A stretch of DNA of 64,000 bases from Clostridiales bacterium (GCA_029010715.1 JAQXKZ010000015.1:62001-126000); one strand, 5' to 3'; positions 1 to 8,093 are shown, counted from the first letter of the stretch. Notes: a model not told the origin generated them from the sequence alone. Translations and numbers: made by a program.

Positions 1-362
1 GCCACCGGCGTGCCGAACTGGCGGGAAATGTCATCATGCGTGAGATTGGTGTCCTCTATGACGTCGTGCAGCAGAGCGGCAATGATGGAATCCTCGTCAA
101 GGCCCATGTCGGCGGTGATGTCCGCTGCGGCGACACAGTGAGTCACATAGGGCGAACCGTCACGGCGCTTCTGCCCGGAGTGAGCCACGCGGGCCATATC
201 GTAGGCGGCCCTTATGCGGCCGAGGTCCATCTGATGGCCGCTGTCGCTTATTTTCCGCTCGAGCTCGGCGAACATTCTGTCCGGATCGAGCGGCGCGGCG
301 TCCCCGGATATAGGCGGCGGAGTGCCGAGAGGAGTATCTTTTTTTATGTCCTGTTGTTCCAT
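1..362 (-). CDS. relA: Bifunctional (p)ppGpp synthetase/hydrolase RelA/SpoT, N-terminal part
   Basis: Partial: the gene enters from the left edge, and only about 120 N-terminal residues are here. They include the start of the HD hydrolase domain: GQKRRDGSPYVTH, then IIAALLHDVIEDT, which carries the HD metal pair typical of Rel enzymes. The family makes and breaks (p)ppGpp for the stringent response. I chose the ATG at 362 because GGAG lies 6 nt upstream; an ATG at 374 is in frame but has a poor ribosome site. It starts 17 nt after the recJ stop, so the two are probably co-transcribed; recJ next to relA is common in Firmicutes. The synthetase, TGS and ACT domains lie outside the window. Confidence 0.9.
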   Translation of the reverse strand, partial: MEQQDIKKDTPLGTPPPISGDAAPLDPDRMFAELERKISDSGHQMDLGRIRAAYDMARVAHSGQKRRDGSPYVTHCVAAADITADMGLDEDSIIAALLHDVIEDTNLTHDDISRQFGTPV

Positions 363-379
363 CTTTTTCTCCATATTTC

Positions 380-2389
380 TTATCTGAAGCTGCGCAGCGA
401 GCGTATGAGCCGTGTTGACTCCAGATCGGCCTTTCCGCTGATGCTGGCGCAGCGGGCGGAGTATATGCCGCCGTCGCCGCTTCTGAGCAGGCCGGTCTCC
501 CTAAGTACCATGAGACACAGACAGTATTTCTCCGGCGCCATGCCCGGCAGGCACTGACGGATGACCGCGCCGGTGTCCTGTCCGACGGCAAAGTCATTGT
601 CCATGGCGCGCCACACGCGCACAAAGTCCGAGCGGTCGGGACAGTACACCGAAGCTGCCCAGTTGACGTCATCGTCACCGGCAAGGATCGCCCGGCACAG
701 CTGCGTCGGGTCGTGCTTCCTGACTGCAGCGGCGACGAGCTGCACGGAGACATTATTGTGAAATTCATTTATCTGCGGCGTGAAGGCCATGTCTATGGTG
801 TCGCCGTCGCGTATGCCCAGCTGGGCGGCGGTATGGGAAAAGAAGATGCACTCGAAGCGCGAACCGCCGAGGCGGATGCGCATGCGCAGGTGCTTGCCGC
901 CGCCGACCTCCGAGGCGGAGTCGAGATGTACGCCGCACACGCACATGAGAGGCCTTGGATTGGCGTTGCCGTAGGGCTCGAGCATGTCGAGAGAACGGAC
1001 GTTTTCAATGCTGAGCAGCGACGGGTCCGTTATAAGCAGGTCACAGCGGACCTCCGGCTGAGGCACGGGGCAGTTTTTGCGGTAGTATTCAGAGAGCGCC
1101 TGACGGAACTTGCCGAGCATATCGCGGCGTATGTTCAGACCGGCGGCGAGCGCGTGGCCGCCGAAGCCGGTCAGATATTCGGAACAGGCGGAGAGCGCTT
1201 CGAAAAGGTTGAAGCCGCCGTAGCTGCGGCAGGAGCCTTTGCCGTTATCGCCGTTCAGGCAGATGATGACAGCCGGCAGGGAGTACTGCTCGGCGAGACG
1301 GGAGGCCGCGATGCCGATGACGCCCTGATGCCATTTTTCGCTGGCAAGGACGATGGGCCCCTGAGGGACGTTTTCCTTTATAATGGCGTTCGCCTCCTGC
1401 CAGATGTCGGTCTCGATACTCTGTCGGCGGCGGTTGAGCTCGCACAGCTCGTGCGCGAGGGCAGCGGCGGTTTCAATGTCACGGCTCATCAGAAGGCGGG
1501 CCGCGATGCTTGCCTGACCGAGCCGGCCGGCGGCATTGAGCCGCGGGGCGATGGCAAAGCCTATCGTGGATGAACTGAGCTTTTTGTTGTCTATGCCGGA
1601 TTCCTTCAGTATGGCGTCGATGCCGGGGCGCGGAGCCACGGACATGCGTTCAAGACCGAAACGAACGAGAAAGCGGTTTTCACCGGTGAGCGGCATGACG
1701 TCGGCCACGGTTCCTACGGCCGCGAGATCCGCATACTTTTCGAGCATTGCCGTAGTGTCGCCCTCACAGGCGCAGACCAGCTTGAGCGCGACGCCGACAC
1801 CCGCAAGATCCTTGTTCGGGTAGGTGTCACCCTCACGCTTGCAGTCGATAAGGGCCTCCACATCCGGCAGCGCATCCGGCCGACATTCGTGGTGGTCGGT
1901 AATGACCATGTCGATGCCGAGAGAGCGGGCATAGGCGGCCTCGTCCACGGCGGTGATGCCGCAGTCGACAGTCACGATGAGACTTACGCCGCGGGACTTC
2001 AGAAAGTCGATGGCGCCGCAGTTGAGCCCGTAGCCCTCCTCGTTCCGATCGGGGATGTACGGCAGACAGTTCAGCCCCTTCGAGCGCAGATAGTCGGTCA
2101 GCAGACAGGTGGAGGTAATTCCGTCCACGTCATAGTCGCCGTAGACGGATACGGTCTCCCCGCCGTCGATCGCACGCAGGATTCGCGCCTTCGCCTTATC
2201 CATATCCAGCATCAGCATGGGATCGCCGAGAAGCTCCATGCCGCCGAGCAGGAGAGCCTCCGCCTCCTCCGAGGTTTTTATGCCGCGCAGCGACAGCACC
2301 AGCGAAAGCAGCGGAGAGAAGCCTGCGGATACAAGACTGTCTGGAACGGCCGGACGGGTATATGGAATTGTCCAGTCCTTAGTTTTCAT
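380..2389 (-). CDS. recJ: Single-stranded-DNA-specific 5'-3' exonuclease RecJ
   Basis: Processive 5'-3' ssDNA exonuclease used in recombinational and mismatch repair. The DHH phosphoesterase motifs are visible: VYGDYDVDGI (motif I), VTVDCGI and ITDHHE (DHH). The DHHA1 motif GFGGHALAAG comes later, followed by an OB-like C-terminal part. The start is the ATG at 2389 (MKTKDW), about 669 residues. A TTG at 2434 would add 15 residues but falls upstream of the likely transcription start, so I rejected it. The ribosome site is weak (AATAAAG). The gene is followed at once by relA and preceded by its own promoter and an insulating terminator. Confidence 0.93.
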   Translation of the reverse strand: MKTKDWTIPYTRPAVPDSLVSAGFSPLLSLVLSLRGIKTSEEAEALLLGGMELLGDPMLMLDMDKAKARILRAIDGGETVSVYGDYDVDGITSTCLLTDYLRSKGLNCLPYIPDRNEEGYGLNCGAIDFLKSRGVSLIVTVDCGITAVDEAAYARSLGIDMVITDHHECRPDALPDVEALIDCKREGDTYPNKDLAGVGVALKLVCACEGDTTAMLEKYADLAAVGTVADVMPLTGENRFLVRFGLERMSVAPRPGIDAILKESGIDNKKLSSSTIGFAIAPRLNAAGRLGQASIAARLLMSRDIETAAALAHELCELNRRRQSIETDIWQEANAIIKENVPQGPIVLASEKWHQGVIGIAASRLAEQYSLPAVIICLNGDNGKGSCRSYGGFNLFEALSACSEYLTGFGGHALAAGLNIRRDMLGKFRQALSEYYRKNCPVPQPEVRCDLLITDPSLLSIENVRSLDMLEPYGNANPRPLMCVCGVHLDSASEVGGGKHLRMRIRLGGSRFECIFFSHTAAQLGIRDGDTIDMAFTPQINEFHNNVSVQLVAAAVRKHDPTQLCRAILAGDDDVNWAASVYCPDRSDFVRVWRAMDNDFAVGQDTGAVIRQCLPGMAPEKYCLCLMVLRETGLLRSGDGGIYSARCASISGKADLESTRLIRSLRSFR

Positions 2390-2424
2390 CTTTATTTCAG
2401 CTTTACTATATTTTTTAATAATTA

Positions 2425-2453
2425 ATAATAACAAAATAATTGCTTCAGTTCAA
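2425..2453 (-). promoter_or_regulatory. Promoter of recJ-relA
   Basis: On the minus strand TTGAAC (2453-2448) and TATTAT (2430-2425) are separated by 17 nt. This predicts a transcript start about 30 nt before the recJ ATG. Confidence 0.6.
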
Positions 2454-2461
2454 TAGAGACA

Positions 2462-2499
2462 ATAAAAAATCCGGGCAATTTCTTTGAAACTGCCCGGAT
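2462..2499 (-). terminator. Intrinsic terminator upstream of the recJ promoter
   Basis: Perfect 9-bp stem (ATCCGGGCA / TGCCCGGAT, 2469-2477 and 2491-2499). On the minus strand it is followed by a T run. No minus-strand gene lies directly upstream, so it either shields recJ from antisense transcription or ends an unrecognised short RNA. Confidence 0.7.
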
Positions 2500-2687
2500 A
2501 TGGAGCATATTTGCCGCAGAGGACCGGGTATCTGTACGGGAACCGCGCACAGGTTCGGACTTTTGGGGCGCATCCTGCGGCATAGCGGCACGTACGCTCA
2601 CGCGCCGTACCGGGCTGCGGCGGGCGTAAAACTGAGCGGCGCGGCCCGGAGCGGGGAGCGGGACTGGGAAGATACAGGAGATAGACC
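2500..2687. other. Non-coding stretch between recJ and the exporter gene
   Basis: GC-rich with no convincing ORF. It lies between the minus-strand terminator and the plus-strand promoter. I looked for a yybP-ykoY manganese riboswitch because of the neighbouring exporter and did not recognise one. A minus-strand transcript could end at the terminator, but I see no firm promoter for it. Confidence 0.35.
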
Positions 2688-2717
2688 TTGACAAACCGGG
2701 GCCGAAACAGGTAGTAT
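2688..2717 (+). promoter_or_regulatory. Promoter of the putative metal exporter
   Basis: TTGACA (2688-2693) and TAGTAT (2712-2717) with an 18-nt spacer, about 85 nt before the start codon. Confidence 0.55.
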
Positions 2718-2799
2718 ACGGGAGACTGTTATTTTTTACCCCGGCCGTCGGGAGCATACATCCGCAACACGGCCGCTGCTGATACGGGAGAATACTGAA

Positions 2800-3675
2800 T
2801 TGACTGATTTTCTGCTTGACTGCGCGCTTGACGCGCTGAAGGACGGCGCGCTGAGCATTCCGATACTGTTTCTGGCGTATCTGCTGATGGAGATGCTGGA
2901 GAACAGCAAAAAGCTTGACGAGAGTATACTCAACAGCTATTCGCGCAAGGCCGGACCGCTGCTCGGCGGCCTGATGGGCGCGGTGCCGCAGTGCGGCATA
3001 TCGGGCGCGGCGGCGACGCTGTTCTCCACCGGTTCGATAAGCGCCGGGACGATGCTTGCAGTGTTTTTCGCGACCTCCGACGAGATGCTTCCCGTGATGC
3101 TGTCGTCACTCACGGACGGAAGGGGAGGACCGGGCATCGGGGAGATAGCCGCAATAGTGGGAGCAAAGGCCCTGATCGGCATCGCACTCGGCTATCTGGT
3201 CGACCTGTTCGGGGACAGGCTCTTTGCGCGCGGGAAGAATATACACAGCTTCTGTGAACGCGAGCACTGTGAATGCGAGGATGAAGAGGGGAGCGTATGG
3301 CTGTCCGCGCTCAAGCATACGCTGAAGATCGCGGTAATGCTCATCGCAGTGAATTTTGTGCTTAACATCGCGCTGCACTCAGTCGGAACGGAACGTCTCG
3401 GCACGGGTATTTTCAAAATGCCGGTAGTGAGCGAGCTGATACTGGCACTGTTCGGACTGATACCGAACTGCTCGGTGTCGGTCGTGATAACGGAGGCCTA
3501 CATGAGCGGTATAATCGGCCTTGGCGGCCTATTCGCGGGCCTGCTGTCAAACGCCGGGATAGGCCTGCTGGTACTGTTTCGCAGCAACAGAAACGTAAAG
3601 GAGAACCTGACTGTCACGGCGCTGCTGTTCATACTCGGGGCGCTGGCCGGAATGCTCATAAACCTTGCCGTATAA
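2800..3675 (+). CDS. Putative manganese/heavy-metal exporter (ArsP_2/DUF2899-like permease)
   Basis: A 291-residue polytopic membrane protein. Each half carries a repeated permease motif: LLGGLMGAVPQCGISGAAAT near residue 50, and ALFGLIPNCSVSVV near residue 215. This Pro-x-Cys arrangement is typical of the ArsP-like 10-TM family, often annotated as 'putative manganese transporter'. The loop between the halves is rich in His and Cys (HSFCEREHCECED), a plausible metal-binding site. The start is TTG with GGGAG 9 nt upstream. It is a single gene between its own promoter and a bidirectional terminator. The metal specificity is inferred from the family only. Confidence 0.72.
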   Translation: MTDFLLDCALDALKDGALSIPILFLAYLLMEMLENSKKLDESILNSYSRKAGPLLGGLMGAVPQCGISGAAATLFSTGSISAGTMLAVFFATSDEMLPVMLSSLTDGRGGPGIGEIAAIVGAKALIGIALGYLVDLFGDRLFARGKNIHSFCEREHCECEDEEGSVWLSALKHTLKIAVMLIAVNFVLNIALHSVGTERLGTGIFKMPVVSELILALFGLIPNCSVSVVITEAYMSGIIGLGGLFAGLLSNAGIGLLVLFRSNRNVKENLTVTALLFILGALAGMLINLAV

Positions 3676-3707
3676 GCGCCGGACGCTGAATGCAAATTAA
3701 AAGCTAC

Positions 3708-3740
3708 AAAGACGGGTACCGTTTTACGGTACCCGTCTTT
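3708..3740. terminator. Bidirectional terminator between the exporter gene and galE
   Basis: Perfect 14-bp stem (AAAGACGGGTACCG and its complement) with a TTTTA loop between two convergent genes. The stem ends in A/T runs on both strands. Confidence 0.8.
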
Positions 3741-3894
3741 GCGGTATCGAATCAGACAAGCCGCGCACGGGCTTTCAGGCCGGAGCCCAGACTGCCAGAG
3801 AAGCGCTGCCGAGCGGCGCGGCAGGCTGAAGAGCTTCATAAGGAGCTTTTTGCACCGCCTCAGGCGCTTCAGGTTCTGCGCGGGACATAAGGGC

Positions 3895-3955
3895 GCGCTC
3901 CGCGCGGCTTCGGGGCGCGGAGCGTCACATAAGCGGTTAGGGGGGCTGACCGCTT
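3895..3955 (-). other. Two hairpins in the galE 3' region
   Basis: Just after the galE stop there is a 7-bp hairpin (AAGCGGT/ACCGCTT, 3931-3955) and a 10-bp GC hairpin (CGCTCCGCGC at 3896-3905 with its complement at 3915-3924). Neither has a T run; they may protect the mRNA end. Confidence 0.4.
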
Positions 3956-4972
3956 TCAAGTGTCATAGCCCATAGGATTTTTGGTCTGCCAGGCCCAGGT
4001 GTCCCGGCACATATCGTCGAGGCTGTACTGCGCCTTCCAGCCGAGGAGCTCCGCGCTCTTGTCGGGACAGGAATAAACGGTCGCAAGATCGCCGGGGCGG
4101 CGGGCCGTGATCTCGTAGGGAATGCTTACGCCGGTGACGCGCTCAAAGGCGTGGACCATGTCAAGCACGCTGTAGCCGACGCCGGTGCCGAGATTGAACA
4201 CGCTCTCTCCGCGGTGCCTGCGCATGTATTCTATCGCGCAGACATGGCCGCGGGCCAGATCGACTACATGGATATAGTCGCGCACGCCGGTGCCGTCGTG
4301 TGTGTCATAGTCGTTGCCGTAAACGCTCAGATGATCGCGGCGGCCGATGGCGACCTGCGAGATATAGGGCATAAGGTTGTTGGGAACGCCGCGGGGGTCC
4401 TCGCCGATAAGGCCGCTGCTGTGCGCGCCGATGGGGTTGAAGTAGCGCAGCAGGGCGACAGACCAGTCGGGCACGGCTTTGGCGGTGTCGCGCAGGATCT
4501 GCTCGGACATGTATTTGGTCCAGCCGTAGGGGTTGGTGCACATGCCGGTACGCGATGTCTCACGCAGGGGCATCTCTTCGCCGCCGGAGTAGACCGTGGC
4601 TGATGAGGAAAAGACAATGTCCTTCACGCCGTGGTCCTTCATCGCGCGGCAGAGCGTGATGGTGGAGTTGAGATTGTTGTCATAATACTCCAGAGGCATC
4701 GAAACGGATTCACCGACGGCCTTTAGACCGGCAAAGTGGATGGCACAGCCGATGTCGTGCTTTTCGAAGATGTTATCGAGCGCCGCACGGTCACGGACGT
4801 CGGCCTCGTAAAAGCTAAGAGGCTTGCCGGTGATCTGCTGTACGCGCTCGAGCGCCCTGGGGTTTGAATTGACGAGGTTATCAATGACGACAACGCCGTA
4901 GCCGCTGTTCAGAAGCTCGACGCAGGTGTGACTGCCGATATACCCGGCGCCGCCGGTAACAAGAACGTCCAT
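3956..4972 (-). CDS. galE: UDP-glucose 4-epimerase GalE
   Basis: Interconverts UDP-glucose and UDP-galactose using tightly bound NAD; an extended short-chain dehydrogenase. The N-terminal Rossmann motif VTGGAGYIGSHT is intact. The catalytic YxxxK appears as YGWTK, and the FSSSATVY strand supplies the catalytic Ser/Thr region. At 338 residues it is standard length. GGAGAGG precedes the ATG. It starts 11 nt after the nucleotidyltransferase gene, so the two form an operon for sugar-nucleotide supply, probably for cell-surface glycans. Confidence 0.94.
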   Translation of the reverse strand: MDVLVTGGAGYIGSHTCVELLNSGYGVVVIDNLVNSNPRALERVQQITGKPLSFYEADVRDRAALDNIFEKHDIGCAIHFAGLKAVGESVSMPLEYYDNNLNSTITLCRAMKDHGVKDIVFSSSATVYSGGEEMPLRETSRTGMCTNPYGWTKYMSEQILRDTAKAVPDWSVALLRYFNPIGAHSSGLIGEDPRGVPNNLMPYISQVAIGRRDHLSVYGNDYDTHDGTGVRDYIHVVDLARGHVCAIEYMRRHRGESVFNLGTGVGYSVLDMVHAFERVTGVSIPYEITARRPGDLATVYSCPDKSAELLGWKAQYSLDDMCRDTWAWQTKNPMGYDT

Positions 4973-4983
4973 AGCCTCTCCTT

Positions 4984-5892
4984 TCAGTCAAGTAGTTTTT
5001 CCGGATAGATCCCGTCGCAGCGCAGCTTCCTGATCGAGGAAGTGACGCTCTGCATATCCTCTTTATATGTCATACCGTACCACTTCTCGCGGCAATTGAG
5101 GACACAGACACTGCCCTCGCCGTTCTTTATGACGGCGTTTGCAACGGAGGGCAGGAAGTATTCGCATTTCAGTGGATTATCCGCCAGGTTCTTCTCCAGC
5201 CATGCGGGAAAGCGCCTGTACAGCTCGTCCAGCATGGACCTGCCGAATGCCCAGCAGTTCATTGATACCAGTGTGTCGCCGGGCAGGGAAATGTAATTCG
5301 TACCGTCCTCGGTATAGGCGGCGTCTGTTCCGCGCTTTTCTATATGTGTGCGCTCAACAACATCGGTCAGGAATCCGTCTTCAACCTGACACACGCCGCG
5401 GGCTACGTAGCCGTTTTCGGTGACGGTATTTCGCAGCAGGTAGGCGACCATGGCGTGCTCGTTATCCGGCCTGTCCTGAGCCAGAAAATCATAAAGAGCA
5501 CGGTAGGCCGAGGGACCGTAGAAGTCGTCGGCATTGATGACGGCAAAGGGCCCGTCGACGACGCCGCGGCAGCACAGCACCGCGTGGCCGGTGCCCCAGG
5601 GCTTGACGCGGCCTTCGGGGACCCGGCAGCCGTCGGGGAGCACGTCGAGCTGCTGGTAGACATACTTCACGTCGAAATACTTCTCCATGCGGCGGCCGAC
5701 GGCGGCCTTGAAGTCTTCCTCGATCTCATGCTTGATAATAAAGGCGACCTTGCGGAAGCCGGCCCTGTATGCGTCATAAAGCGAAAAATCAATAATCGCA
5801 TGACCGGAATCATCCACAGCCATGATCTGCTTGAGCCCGCCGAAGCGGCTGCCCATGCCGGCGGCAAGGACGATGAGCGTGGGTTGCTGCAT
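4984..5892 (-). CDS. Sugar nucleotidyltransferase family protein
   Basis: A 302-residue NTP_transferase-fold protein. The N-terminal LAAGMGSRFGGLKQ matches the nucleotide-binding GxGxR loop. The later INADDFYG matches the metal-binding Asp region, and WGTGHAV the substrate loop. Such enzymes activate a sugar phosphate with NTP. The substrate cannot be told from sequence, but its place before galE suggests hexose-1-phosphate. The start is the ATG at 5892 with GGAGG 7 nt upstream. It is longer than a bare core domain, with a C-terminal region resembling other galE-linked nucleotidyltransferases. Confidence 0.8.
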   Translation of the reverse strand: MQQPTLIVLAAGMGSRFGGLKQIMAVDDSGHAIIDFSLYDAYRAGFRKVAFIIKHEIEEDFKAAVGRRMEKYFDVKYVYQQLDVLPDGCRVPEGRVKPWGTGHAVLCCRGVVDGPFAVINADDFYGPSAYRALYDFLAQDRPDNEHAMVAYLLRNTVTENGYVARGVCQVEDGFLTDVVERTHIEKRGTDAAYTEDGTNYISLPGDTLVSMNCWAFGRSMLDELYRRFPAWLEKNLADNPLKCEYFLPSVANAVIKNGEGSVCVLNCREKWYGMTYKEDMQSVTSSIRKLRCDGIYPEKLLD

Positions 5893-5945
5893 ATAAACAC
5901 CTCCGTGCGCGTACCGCGTACAGGCGGTCAGCGCAATGTGAGATC

Positions 5946-5974
5946 ATTATAACAGCATTTTGCCGGTTTGTACA
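5946..5974 (-). promoter_or_regulatory. Promoter of the nucleotidyltransferase-galE operon
   Basis: Minus strand TGTACA (5974-5969), 17-nt spacer, perfect TATAAT (5951-5946). It lies just outside the IS target duplication, so the insertion left it intact. Confidence 0.65.
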
Positions 5975-5988
5975 TACAAAAGCGGTAT

Positions 5989-6014
5989 GCGCCGCAAAAG
6001 GCGGGTTGACTGTA
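5989..6014. repeat. Left copy of 26-bp target-site duplication
   Basis: Identical over 26 bp to 7062-7087, directly abutting the left IS end. It starts GCGCCGCAAAAGG and ends TTGACTGTA, and contains a short CGCC/GGCG inverted repeat. Confidence 0.9.
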
Positions 6015-7061
6015 TGTAGGTTTGTCAAACATATTGGACAGTGAACTCGTCAGGAGATAACCAGCCGAGTGGTCTCATGGGAAAGTTGTTTGAACGGCGG
6101 TTATGGACAGCAAGCTGCTTTTCAAAGTCCGCAAGGGAATAAAAGCTGCGGCAGGAATAAAACCTCTTTTGGTCCTCCCGGTGGCTGCGCTCCACCTTGC
6201 CGTTGTGCCTGGGGGTATAGGGCCGGATAAGCTTATGGCGGATGCCCAGTTCCTGTGCCGTCATTTCAAACAGAGTGGAAAGATCTCGTTTGCTGTTGGA
6301 GAAGCGGTTGGTGAACTCAAAACCGTTGTCCGTCTGGACGCACTCCACCCGGATACCCCGTCTGGCATACCACTTTACCAGCTTTTTCAGGAAATCAGCG
6401 GAGGAATACGTGGACTGCTCCGGATAAGCAGCCAGAAAACGCAGGCGAGTAAACTCGTCAATGGCAGTGTACTGAAACAGGCGAAGCTCCGGGTCCGTGA
6501 TACAGCGTCGAGGAACCACTTTCACGTCCACCTGGACTCGCTGTCCGGGATAGGTCATTTGCTCGTAAGACTTGGGCTTGTAAGCATTCTTTGCTTTCTC
6601 TGTAGGAAACATCCCCAGCTTTCGCATAACCCGGTACAGACTTTCCGGGCGGCGGGTATAGCCCCGCTGCCTCAACCGGTGCCACAGTTCCACCAAGCCC
6701 AGCATCGGATTCCGACGGCGCATGTCCCGGATCAGCGTCAGCTCCGCTTCCGTATGTTGGTTGGGATGGTTGTGAGGCCGCCGGGATCGGCAGGTGAGGG
6801 ATTCCACACTTCCGTCCCATCGGCTCTGCCAGAAGTAGATGTACGACCGGCTTTTGTTGTATTTGCGGCTGGCCCGGCTGACACCGTACTTTTCTGCGTA
6901 CTTCATTAGGGATTGCCGGTACCGCATGTCTTGTGTTATACTGCTCATGAAGGATATGGCCTCCTTTCGGCAAGTTGGTGTGTGGTAACTCAACTTTACC
7001 TCATGAGGCTCTATCCTTCATCCTTTTTATTCAACTGTCCAACATGTATTGTAATCCTACA
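6015..7061 (-). mobile_element. Insertion sequence, IS1202/IS481-like, 1047 bp
   Basis: The ends are imperfect terminal inverted repeats starting TGTAGG. The left end reads TGTAGGTTTGTCAAACATAT and the right end, reversed, TGTAGGATTACAATACATGT; both continue into TTGGACAGT. One transposase gene nearly fills the element. It is bounded by an exact 26-bp direct repeat. Duplications this long are a known trait of the IS1202 subgroup of IS481-related elements (24-29 bp), whereas classic IS481 elements make short ones. It sits between divergent promoters and looks intact and recent. Confidence 0.88.
6025..6948 (-). CDS. DDE transposase of the IS1202/IS481-like element
   Basis: About 307 residues, with a helix-turn-helix region (EKYGVSRASRKYNKSRSYIY) and then an rve-type DDE integrase core. 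Catalytic acids are likely in VQVDVK, VQTDNGFEF and HNGKVERSHREDQKRF, the last supplying the Glu. The start is the ATG at 6948, with AGGAGG 11 nt upstream; an in-frame ATG at 6993 lacks a site. No frameshift or early stop is seen, so it may be active. The coding end reaches to within 10 bp of the IS end. Family assignment is from motif order and the long target duplication. Confidence 0.88.
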   Translation of the reverse strand: MSSITQDMRYRQSLMKYAEKYGVSRASRKYNKSRSYIYFWQSRWDGSVESLTCRSRRPHNHPNQHTEAELTLIRDMRRRNPMLGLVELWHRLRQRGYTRRPESLYRVMRKLGMFPTEKAKNAYKPKSYEQMTYPGQRVQVDVKVVPRRCITDPELRLFQYTAIDEFTRLRFLAAYPEQSTYSSADFLKKLVKWYARRGIRVECVQTDNGFEFTNRFSNSKRDLSTLFEMTAQELGIRHKLIRPYTPRHNGKVERSHREDQKRFYSCRSFYSLADFEKQLAVHNRRSNNFPMRPLGWLSPDEFTVQYV

Positions 7062-7087
7062 GCGCCGCAAAAGGCGGGTTGACTGTA
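7062..7087. repeat. Right copy of 26-bp target-site duplication
   Basis: Exact copy of 5989-6014, directly following the right IS end at 7061. Confidence 0.9.
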
Positions 7088-7091
7088 CGGC

Positions 7092-7120
7092 TTGCGCACA
7101 GATGTGATATGTGATATACT
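7092..7120 (+). promoter_or_regulatory. Promoter of the repeat-tail/LRR operon
   Basis: TTGCGC (7092-7097), 17-nt spacer, TATACT (7115-7120). It begins 5 nt after the target duplication, so the insertion probably changed only the sequence upstream of -35. Confidence 0.6.
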
Positions 7121-7190
7121 AATCTTTAACTTCGGGGGGCGGACTGTATCCGCAGGCCCGAACAGATACTCTCAAAAGGAGAGACTGCAT

Positions 7191-8093
7191 ATGAATCCTG
7201 AAGCAAACGAAAACGTGAGAGTAAAATACTATATAGACCGGAAGAGCTTCTGGGCGCAGGCCGCAGTCACCCTGATGCTCATCTCGGCGGTATTCAGAAT
7301 CATAGGCTGCTGGGGAATGTGGAAAGACCCGGCTTTCGCGTGGACGCAGATAGTGCTGCCAATAAGCTGTAATGTGCTGTTTGCGCTCTGCGTTGTGCTG
7401 CTCGGCGGGAAGGGCTTTTTCCTGTCGGCGCTGCCGGTGCTGCTGGGCGTGGTGTTCTTCATAATCAAGTCGTTCGGCTTTGCCAGCAAGATACATATGG
7501 TGCTGTGTATCCTCCTGTACCTCATCGTGGCTGTGCTTTACACCGGCACCGTGACCGGGAGCATACGTACAAAGTGGCTGCTTCCGCCGCTTTTCGGCCT
7601 GCCTTTCCTGTACCATATCTTTGTGGAGGACCTCCCGGCTATCTCCAACGAAGCCGTACAGGTGACGTTCTCGGCGGGGATGCAGGAGATATCGGTCCTG
7701 TGTGTCATGGCGGCGCTGTTCTGCACCGGTATGGGCCTGAAAAAGAGAAAAGCCGAGACAATGCCTGAATTGCCTAAGATAGCGGACCCGATAGTTGTCG
7801 TCCCGGAGAAGAGCGCCGTGCCGGAGCAGTGTGACGCCCCGGAGAATAGCGTCGTGCCGGAGCAGTGTGACGTCCCGGAGAAGAGCGCCGGGCCGGAGCA
7901 GTGTGTCGTCCCGGAGAAGAGCGCCGGGCCGGAGCAGTGTGACGCCCCGGAGAAGAGTGCCGAACCGGAGAATCCGGCGGCAGAACAGACTGCGGAGGCT
8001 CCGGAGCAGGACACCGGTACAAACGCCGCGGCCGGAACCGCGGACAATGAAAACGCAGAAGCTGTCCCTCAGGAGAAACCCGATGAAAGCTGA
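7191..8093 (+). CDS. Six-helix membrane protein with tandem 12-residue repeat tail
   Basis: 300 residues. The ATG at 7191 follows AAGGAGAG. About six hydrophobic helices span residues 20-182 with very short loops. A roughly 115-residue hydrophilic tail follows. Residues 204-260 hold four full copies and a partial copy of a 12-residue unit of the type VPEKSAGPEQCD, itself two six-residue halves (VPEKSA / VPEQCD). The last part is acidic and Ala/Glu-rich. Each unit carries one Cys. I do not recognise a family. It overlaps the next gene by 11 nt, so the two are surely co-expressed. The tail could be a spacer or a partner-binding segment; its side of the membrane is unknown. Confidence 0.75.
   Translation: MNPEANENVRVKYYIDRKSFWAQAAVTLMLISAVFRIIGCWGMWKDPAFAWTQIVLPISCNVLFALCVVLLGGKGFFLSALPVLLGVVFFIIKSFGFASKIHMVLCILLYLIVAVLYTGTVTGSIRTKWLLPPLFGLPFLYHIFVEDLPAISNEAVQVTFSAGMQEISVLCVMAALFCTGMGLKKRKAETMPELPKIADPIVVVPEKSAVPEQCDAPENSVVPEQCDVPEKSAGPEQCVVPEKSAGPEQCDAPEKSAEPENPAAEQTAEAPEQDTGTNAAAGTADNENAEAVPQEKPDES
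7800..7970 (+). repeat. 36-bp in-frame tandem repeat, about 4.7 copies
   Basis: Units begin at 7800, 7836, 7872, 7908 and 7944 (partial), each 12 codons. The nucleotide copies are nearly identical, so the array probably expanded recently and may vary in copy number. Confidence 0.9.

Noticed and set aside
2500-2790. yybP-ykoY manganese riboswitch before the putative manganese exporter
   Set aside because: The predicted transcript start near 2724 leaves under 80 nt of leader, and the conserved core is not seen.
5989-6014. Xer/dif-type site as IS target
   Set aside because: The 26-bp target lacks the paired XerC/XerD arms of a dif site; the inverted repeat within it is only 4 bp.
7795-8082. 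N-terminal extension of the LRR protein over the repeat array
   Set aside because: Those residues are an out-of-frame reading of the upstream gene's 36-bp repeats; the real start is the ATG at 8083 with its own ribosome site.
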